Shown piece after piece: positions 4,801 through 7,835 of a DNA stretch of 7,835 nucleotides. Source of the stretch: Planctomycetaceae bacterium (GTDB taxonomy: Bacteria; Planctomycetota; Planctomycetia; Pirellulales; Thermoguttaceae); assembly GCA_031259095.1 (NCBI GenBank), contig JAIRLW010000509.1, forward strand, positions 1-7,835. Direction: 5' to 3'. The position numbers were made by a program, and so were the translations under genes. Under the pieces are notes generated by a model. That model had not been told where the DNA came from and searched no databases. It was given only the letters and a program-made list of their open reading frames with translations. Each line of letters opens with the position of its first letter. Position 1 is the stretch's first letter.

Positions 4801-7693
4801 AAGCAATCAACCGATTCGGAGTTTGCGAAAAAAACCGTCCGCGCAAACCAATCAAATTGCCGAACGTTACCTCTTGACGCAACAACAAATCGTAAACCGG
4901 TTCATTCATCTCCCGACCCGCCGGAAGTAATGAAAAATTTCCGTTTCTCAAAAAAAGCGGTTCCGTAAAAAAATCCGATTCCGGTTTGCCGTTGTTGTTG
5001 CTGTTGTTGTTTAAGCCGACCGGTGTTGCCGAAGTTTGAGCATGAAGTTGCGGCGACGTCCATTCCATCGTTCCACGATCCAAATCGACAATTCCCAAAT
5101 ATCCGTCCGTAAACGGCAAAAAATATTGATTCCCGCTGTGAACGCCAATTCCATTAGGTTTAAGCCAACTAGGAAAATAAACTTCCGGTTGAGTTTTGGA
5201 AACAACTTTGGGGTTCGTTTTCGTTCCGGCTTTCATTTCGTTTTCTGCTGTTTTTTCAATTTCATGTTCCGTTTTATTTTCATTTTCAATCTCAATTTCA
5301 TTTTCTGCTGCCGCTGCTGTTTCCCTGTTCGGCGATTTGAGTTGTTGCTGCGGCGGAGTCAGCGCAAACTTCCAAACGGGTTCTCCGGAATCCATGTTAA
5401 TCGCAAGCATGGAATGCGGTGTTACGAGATAAGCCGTTTCGTTCCGAATGCAGGCAACATACAAAACGTGTTCGCGTTTCAGTTCCTTTTTTTGCCAAAG
5501 TAATTTTCCGGTCAAAAGGTCAAGGCAATACAACGCCGGATCATCCGGCGGCGCAACCAACACCTTGTTCTTATCAATGATTAAGGTCGGAACCTGCCAA
5601 CCGGTTGAAGCGAATAAGTGATGAAATTCATCGTTTTGACCTTGAAACGCTCCGCCGAATTGGAATTGCCGATTTCTTATCTGCCGAATTTGGTTACGCG
5701 CATTCGGGTCCTCTTTTTCCGCTTTTTCCTCCATAAGATAACTAAAACACCAAACCGGTGTCATCGTGGTCGCGTCCAACGCAACCACTAATCCGATTCC
5801 GGTCGGACAAAGAATTAAACCGTCAGAAGCGGACGGCGTTAAACCATAATATTTACGAAACGGATCCATCTCAAACGGATCAACCGGAATTCCGAGCGGT
5901 TGCTGACGAATTAAGTGTCCGGTTTCCGCGTCCAGAACAATCAAACGAAGAACACCGCCGTTTTCGCCAATCACATGAAGTCTGCCGCGAAACGGAAGCG
6001 GCGCACCAAGAAACCATGTTTCACTGAAAAAAAGTTCTTCCTCTGTAAAACCGTTATTTTGTTTTGTTGCGGTTCTTTCTTCTTCGTTTGTGTTTTCATT
6101 TTTGTTTGTATTTTCTGTATTTTCTTTTTTCTTTTTTCCATTTTGTTCCGGTTCAAGTTCTTCGGCGTATTGATCGAAACGTTTCTGGACGTAGGGGAAT
6201 TTTCCGATTTGCCAAAGGGTTTGTCCGGTTTTAACATCCCGTGCAACTAAGGTATTACCGGGACCCCAACGCGGGTCTTCGACCGATTTTCGACCGATTT
6301 GGAGATTCCTTGCGCCGCGTCCTAAAGCGGTGTAAGCCAGTGACCGCATATCGAGACCGTCCACCGTGAAAAGCCGTGAACCATCGCTGCTCATTTGATG
6401 TGTGATTCGGTCATGCCAAAAAAAGATGCGAAGTTGTCCCCGATGATTTGCTCCGTTCATTCTGATCGTGTTCACATTTACCGGATACGGTGTTTGAATT
6501 TTTTTTGAAATTCGGTATTCCGGTTCTGCGGCAGTCCAAAGTTGTTTACCGGTACGCAAATCGACTGCCGTGATTTCCTTGACGCCGCGGGTCAAAAGAC
6601 GATCTCCAACCGCTAATGGTTGTGCGGCGGGAATGTAAGTATCCGCCGCATTCCGAACAGAGTTCAAAAGACTGTTTGCTTCCCAATTGAAAATTAAATT
6701 ATTTAATATTGGAACAGACCAAATGAGTTCGGGCAACGGTTTTTGGGCGATAGTTTCCGGGTTTTGGTTGGGAGTTCCCATTCCGAGCAGCCAACCGGTT
6801 TGTTCCAACCACAAAGCAGTTGAAATTGTTTTGGAATCATTCCGCAATAGTTCAAGACGACTCAAAATTTCATCGACCGACTGAGGTTTCCACGTTTCTT
6901 TGCCGGACAACAAAATAACCGGATTGGGAAGGCGTTTGAATAATTGTTCGATAGTTTTCCGTGCTTCGTTTTCCTGATCCGGTTTCTGATAAAGGCGGAG
7001 TTGGAGATTCGCCAAAGTCAAACTCAATACAGGTTCAAACGACGTCAGATAATGATTATGCCGGCTTTGGTTGAGGCGTTGCAAGGTCAATATTGCAGAT
7101 TCGTAAGCCCCTTGTTCGAATTGATCCATGCCAAGCAAAAAAGTTGCTGTTGCTCCCGAAGTTGTTGGAAAATACAGTTTGGAAACTTGTTGAATTTCTT
7201 CAATCGCCCCGTTTTGAACAGCATTTTCCAATAACCGGCGGGCTTGTACTTCGAATTGAAGCGAATAAGATTCCCGCGCTTTACGCGGCAATCCTTGTAA
7301 TCGTTCCAAAACGAGATCACTGAACAATTTATTCGAGGTTTGCTGTGAATAATTTTCTGATTTTTCCGATGATTTTTCATCCGGTTTTTCTGATGATTTT
7401 TCTGATGCTTTTTCTGATACCGAATTGGGTTGAACAAAGTAATCGACGGAATTTTCCAGAATGGTTCCAAGAAGTTGTGCGGCTTCAGCCAATCTTCCGG
7501 CTTCGATGAGTCGTCCGGCTTGATCGTAACGCCGGAGCATTGTGCGGTCCGGCGGCGTCAAACGTTCAAAAAAAGGATTAACCGTTTCCGCTTCCTGAAC
7601 ATCAACCGCGTTTGAATTGTCCGCTTGTTCCCGTGCCGCAACCGTTTGAACTGTCCAAACGAAAATCAAAAAACTAATCAAGATATTAATCAT
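1817..7693 (-). CDS. exported double PQQ-like beta-propeller and TPR protein, 1958 residues
   Basis: Residues 1-20 are a hydrophobic signal-like segment ending VAA before Arg21, so export is likely, although the usual Lys/Arg before the hydrophobic core is missing. Residues about 40-300 are helical with TPR-like helix pairs (52-81, 183-209). PQQ-type blade motifs, a short strand then D-x-x-TG-x-x-x-W, occur near 374, 482, 584, 636, 721, 762 and 866: seven, enough for one propeller. Residues about 975-1345 are TPR-like (clear pairs at 977-1015 and 1309-1343). A second run of seven motifs lies near 1443, 1505, 1576, 1616, 1728, 1823 and 1877. The organisation recalls planctomycete PQQ-repeat proteins called BamB-like. 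Propellers and TPRs usually bind proteins, so a scaffold or envelope role is inferred; no catalytic residues or haem motif (CxxCH) are visible. Disordered inserts occur near 92-115, 517-540, 783-835, 895-901 and 1244-1305. The first ATG is chosen because the next Met is residue 52, which would lose the signal, and a stop lies five codons upstream. There is no Shine-Dalgarno at normal spacing. Confidence 0.85.
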   Translation of the reverse strand: MINILISFLIFVWTVQTVAAREQADNSNAVDVQEAETVNPFFERLTPPDRTMLRRYDQAGRLIEAGRLAEAAQLLGTILENSVDYFVQPNSVSEKASEKSSEKPDEKSSEKSENYSQQTSNKLFSDLVLERLQGLPRKARESYSLQFEVQARRLLENAVQNGAIEEIQQVSKLYFPTTSGATATFLLGMDQFEQGAYESAILTLQRLNQSRHNHYLTSFEPVLSLTLANLQLRLYQKPDQENEARKTIEQLFKRLPNPVILLSGKETWKPQSVDEILSRLELLRNDSKTISTALWLEQTGWLLGMGTPNQNPETIAQKPLPELIWSVPILNNLIFNWEANSLLNSVRNAADTYIPAAQPLAVGDRLLTRGVKEITAVDLRTGKQLWTAAEPEYRISKKIQTPYPVNVNTIRMNGANHRGQLRIFFWHDRITHQMSSDGSRLFTVDGLDMRSLAYTALGRGARNLQIGRKSVEDPRWGPGNTLVARDVKTGQTLWQIGKFPYVQKRFDQYAEELEPEQNGKKKKENTENTNKNENTNEEERTATKQNNGFTEEELFFSETWFLGAPLPFRGRLHVIGENGGVLRLIVLDAETGHLIRQQPLGIPVDPFEMDPFRKYYGLTPSASDGLILCPTGIGLVVALDATTMTPVWCFSYLMEEKAEKEDPNARNQIRQIRNRQFQFGGAFQGQNDEFHHLFASTGWQVPTLIIDKNKVLVAPPDDPALYCLDLLTGKLLWQKKELKREHVLYVACIRNETAYLVTPHSMLAINMDSGEPVWKFALTPPQQQLKSPNRETAAAAENEIEIENENKTEHEIEKTAENEMKAGTKTNPKVVSKTQPEVYFPSWLKPNGIGVHSGNQYFLPFTDGYLGIVDLDRGTMEWTSPQLHAQTSATPVGLNNNSNNNGKPESDFFTEPLFLRNGNFSLLPAGREMNEPVYDLLLRQEVTFGNLIGLRGRFFSQTPNRLIAFDQLEPLKEKATNRLKENPNDSEGLLQLGRVRRAEGNIAESVELFRRSLRARYSEYTADCLRKTLMEAIQQDYSAWYSAGQELETLAEFPEELGEILFYLVRGALQTGKTDDLADLLQKVFYLETEHSVQVPVHAELSAQLHRVLGKILEQSLKNNKNPKLNDQVNRVAETIFKQLLDSKKPPTLLTTLLPKPKWNENKSKDNGFAGNQLLIRPWLEQESMLLFSDIRSWQVFTGLFQHLPISGQAEKNLQEHYERHHFFSALELSWNLPVEWNLPARFFESNEHKEKHEEHGANPADLSQLSPISQSPISQSPMSQSSQLSQETKQTDHGTNRAANSSTLPAFDFEKIKYLATLSESQGNIADAVYYYRILAKHFEEQGQKIEQSILEKPIFKEFYEREKLSGHWLDGEVLIEDDPQTATILQESYSHGGTVARILRAAQPRNRFAANQQYSLPFLGSYEPFLSPYSYALETVQPEVFLVCYDRSGEERWRSCLSAIYPDMMDYGFFGENSGHYPHGFSDQVIYLKGCNHLLLFVRENEMIALDTFRCNLEESPKILWTKTLSSVLPNRQILGSVALGNFQMFTPQADRNFPKESVFISPQVVCYRDTDNVYGLNPMTGQTLWTRKIFSSSCSILGDREHLFLIFPDIQQAIAVDPLDGRELASGTIPHGGIFTFETNIVFLKYVAPPPGSNPADGFQLYLSDLRELFQKRRRALILTNDTESGTIPTIPTYLICGGLSRESMIRSIHFGRLLAFVSWTSKTLRIYDLQTKRDILGTVGDWGTRTGTVLHDLKLREPSRRHDCDFDVELLGDQFLVHFTESGEVNLRSSDEMENGIAFKRRRSPVSNVQSRPVGTGSMMLYDIDGKPCWSQPARIDDWYRLLRVPPDIPVTLFAVMFNEDAVGQPSISSTALLGIDKRTGKTRFRALIPPMQRPLLQGFRITADSDKQEVSFLSPGRTVTAKFINQTNTPLPKTKKTVLPLNKLPDEWFELFQ
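3836..3907 (-). repeat. in-frame GGGGACT-type tandem repeat encoding SPISQ units
   Basis: This part of the large gene encodes residues 1263-1286. It consists of 15-nt units read as Ser-Pro-Ile-Ser-Gln, Ser-Pro-Ile-Ser-Gln and Ser-Pro-Met-Ser-Gln, flanked by 9-nt SQL-type units. On the + strand the units contain ttggggactg and ttgggac, the same words as the intergenic repeats at 364-398 and 1755-1789. It sits within a disordered, polar stretch (1244-1305) just before a TPR-like helix pair, so the insertion is structurally tolerable. Confidence 0.8.
4991..5011 (-). repeat. in-frame Asn-codon repeat (NNNSNNN)
   Basis: Seven codons (residues 895-901) encode NNNSNNN from AAC-type triplets, seen as gttgtt repeats on the + strand. 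The tract follows the last blade motif of the first propeller and is probably a flexible linker, prone to change length by slippage. Confidence 0.7.
5216..5317 (-). repeat. in-frame Glu/Asn/Lys low-complexity insert
   Basis: Residues about 793-826 of the large protein are almost entirely A, E, N, K, I and T, with an AENE motif occurring twice (796-799 and 816-819). On the + strand the word ttttctgctg recurs, once near 5240 and once near 5303, separated by attttc-type hexamer repeats. The insert separates two PQQ-type blade motifs of the first propeller and is probably a disordered surface loop. Confidence 0.7.
6074..6145 (-). repeat. in-frame Lys/Glu/Asn/Thr low-complexity insert
   Basis: Residues 517-540 of the large protein begin with a lysine cluster at 520-523 followed by repeated ENT/NEN words. 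On the + strand the DNA is a pyrimidine-rich run of ttttc and tttgt units. It lies in the first propeller between the blade motifs near 482 and 584, so it is probably an exposed loop. Confidence 0.7.
7355..7417 (-). repeat. in-frame 12-nt tandem repeat encoding SEK units
   Basis: Residues 93-113 of the large protein consist of five four-residue units of the form (A/S/P)-(S/D)-E-K. On the + strand the unit is close to tttttctgatga, with two adjacent copies nearly identical (about 7393-7417). The insert interrupts the N-terminal helical domain between two segments that look conserved (DYFVQPN and the RESY region), so it is probably a surface-loop expansion. Confidence 0.8.
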
Positions 7694-7776
7694 ATTAATT
7701 ATTAATTAAAAATATTAAGTTGCACTTTCCTAAAATAACAAACTACTTTTTGAAATATTTTTTGTTTTTTACATTA
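7694..7776. other. AT-rich 5' leader/promoter region of the large gene
   Basis: The 83 bases before the ATG are dominated by A and T and contain simple att/aat words right next to the start. The only purine-rich ribosome-site-like stretch on the minus strand (AGGAAAG, around 7726-7732) lies more than 30 nt from the ATG, too far for a normal Shine-Dalgarno. I could not single out a convincing -10/-35 pair. The promoter probably lies here, but its position is not resolvable by eye. Confidence 0.4.
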
Positions 7777-7790
7777 GCCCCGATAGGGGC
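7777..7790. repeat. small perfect GC hairpin, loop GATA
   Basis: gcccc (7777-7781) pairs with ggggc (7786-7790) around gata. It forms a pair with the stronger hairpin 13 bases further on. Neither is followed by a U-run on either strand, so a dispersed palindromic repeat unit or leader structure fits better than an intrinsic terminator. Confidence 0.55.
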
Positions 7791-7803
7791 GTCAAGATTA
7801 TAG

Positions 7804-7822
7804 CCCACCCCAACGGGGTGGG
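7804..7822. repeat. perfect 8-bp GC hairpin, REP-like
   Basis: cccacccc (7804-7811) and ggggtggg (7815-7822) are perfectly complementary around the loop aac. The stem is all G-C except one A-T pair. Together with the 7777-7790 hairpin it forms a compact two-hairpin unit upstream of the large gene, ending close to the window edge. Such GC-rich hairpin pairs in AT-rich spacers commonly belong to dispersed repeat families, but only one copy is seen here. Confidence 0.6.
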
Positions 7823-7835
7823 GTTAAGTTCCTCC

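Noticed and set aside
2087..6250. Many plus-strand and alternative minus-strand open frames of 60-155 residues inside the large gene.
   Set aside because: They lie antisense to, or out of frame with, a continuous 1958-codon gene with consistent domain motifs. Their compositions (Arg/Asn/Ile-rich or Phe-rich) are typical shadow translations.
1817..7693. Identification as a quinoprotein (PQQ-dependent) alcohol or glucose dehydrogenase.
   Set aside because: No adjacent Cys-Cys disulfide, catalytic Asp context or CxxCH haem motif is visible. Only the structural blade motif is shared, and the domain order with TPRs does not fit a dehydrogenase.
7720..7736. Plus-strand promoter with ttgcac and taaaat.
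   Set aside because: The two hexamers are only about 5 nt apart, far from the required 16-18 nt, and no plus-strand gene follows.

Overview
The window holds two genes, both on the minus strand, plus three non-coding stretches rich in hairpins and short repeats. The probable source is an AT-leaning member of the Planctomycetota. This rests mainly on the large gene, whose N-terminal helical region followed by PQQ-type propeller repeats matches, from memory, a conserved planctomycete family often annotated as 'PQQ-binding-like beta-propeller' or 'BamB-like'. Neither gene has a Shine-Dalgarno sequence at its start. A related PVC-group bacterium cannot be excluded.

Layout in + coordinates: 1-461 is non-coding and AT-rich, with a 9-bp hairpin and a GGGGA(C/T)T-type direct repeat. 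462-1442 (minus) is a trans-isoprenyl diphosphate synthase of the long-chain type, expected to make the prenyl tail of menaquinone or another lipid carrier. 1443-1816 is the intergenic region and includes a 172-bp nested palindrome and two candidate promoter elements reading toward the synthase. 1817-7693 (minus) is one exported protein of 1958 residues. It has a helical/TPR-like N-terminus, a first set of seven PQQ-like blade motifs, a central TPR-like region and a second set of seven blade motifs. 7694-7835 is an AT-rich leader followed by two perfect GC-rich hairpins.

Transcription runs from high to low coordinates: the large gene first, then the palindromic spacer, then the synthase. The 374-bp gap with its own promoter-like elements argues against tight co-transcription. 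No functional link between the two products is visible.

The most unusual content is repetitive DNA. A GGGGACT-like short repeat family occurs in both large intergenic regions and also inside the large gene, where it is read in frame as Ser-Pro-Ile-Ser-Gln units. Several other in-frame low-complexity inserts (Ser-Glu-Lys, Glu-Asn, Asn-rich) lie between or beside the recognisable domains. I see no clear new defence, CRISPR or mobile system. The palindrome with mutually exclusive pairings and the repeat family crossing into coding sequence are the best candidates for something undescribed.
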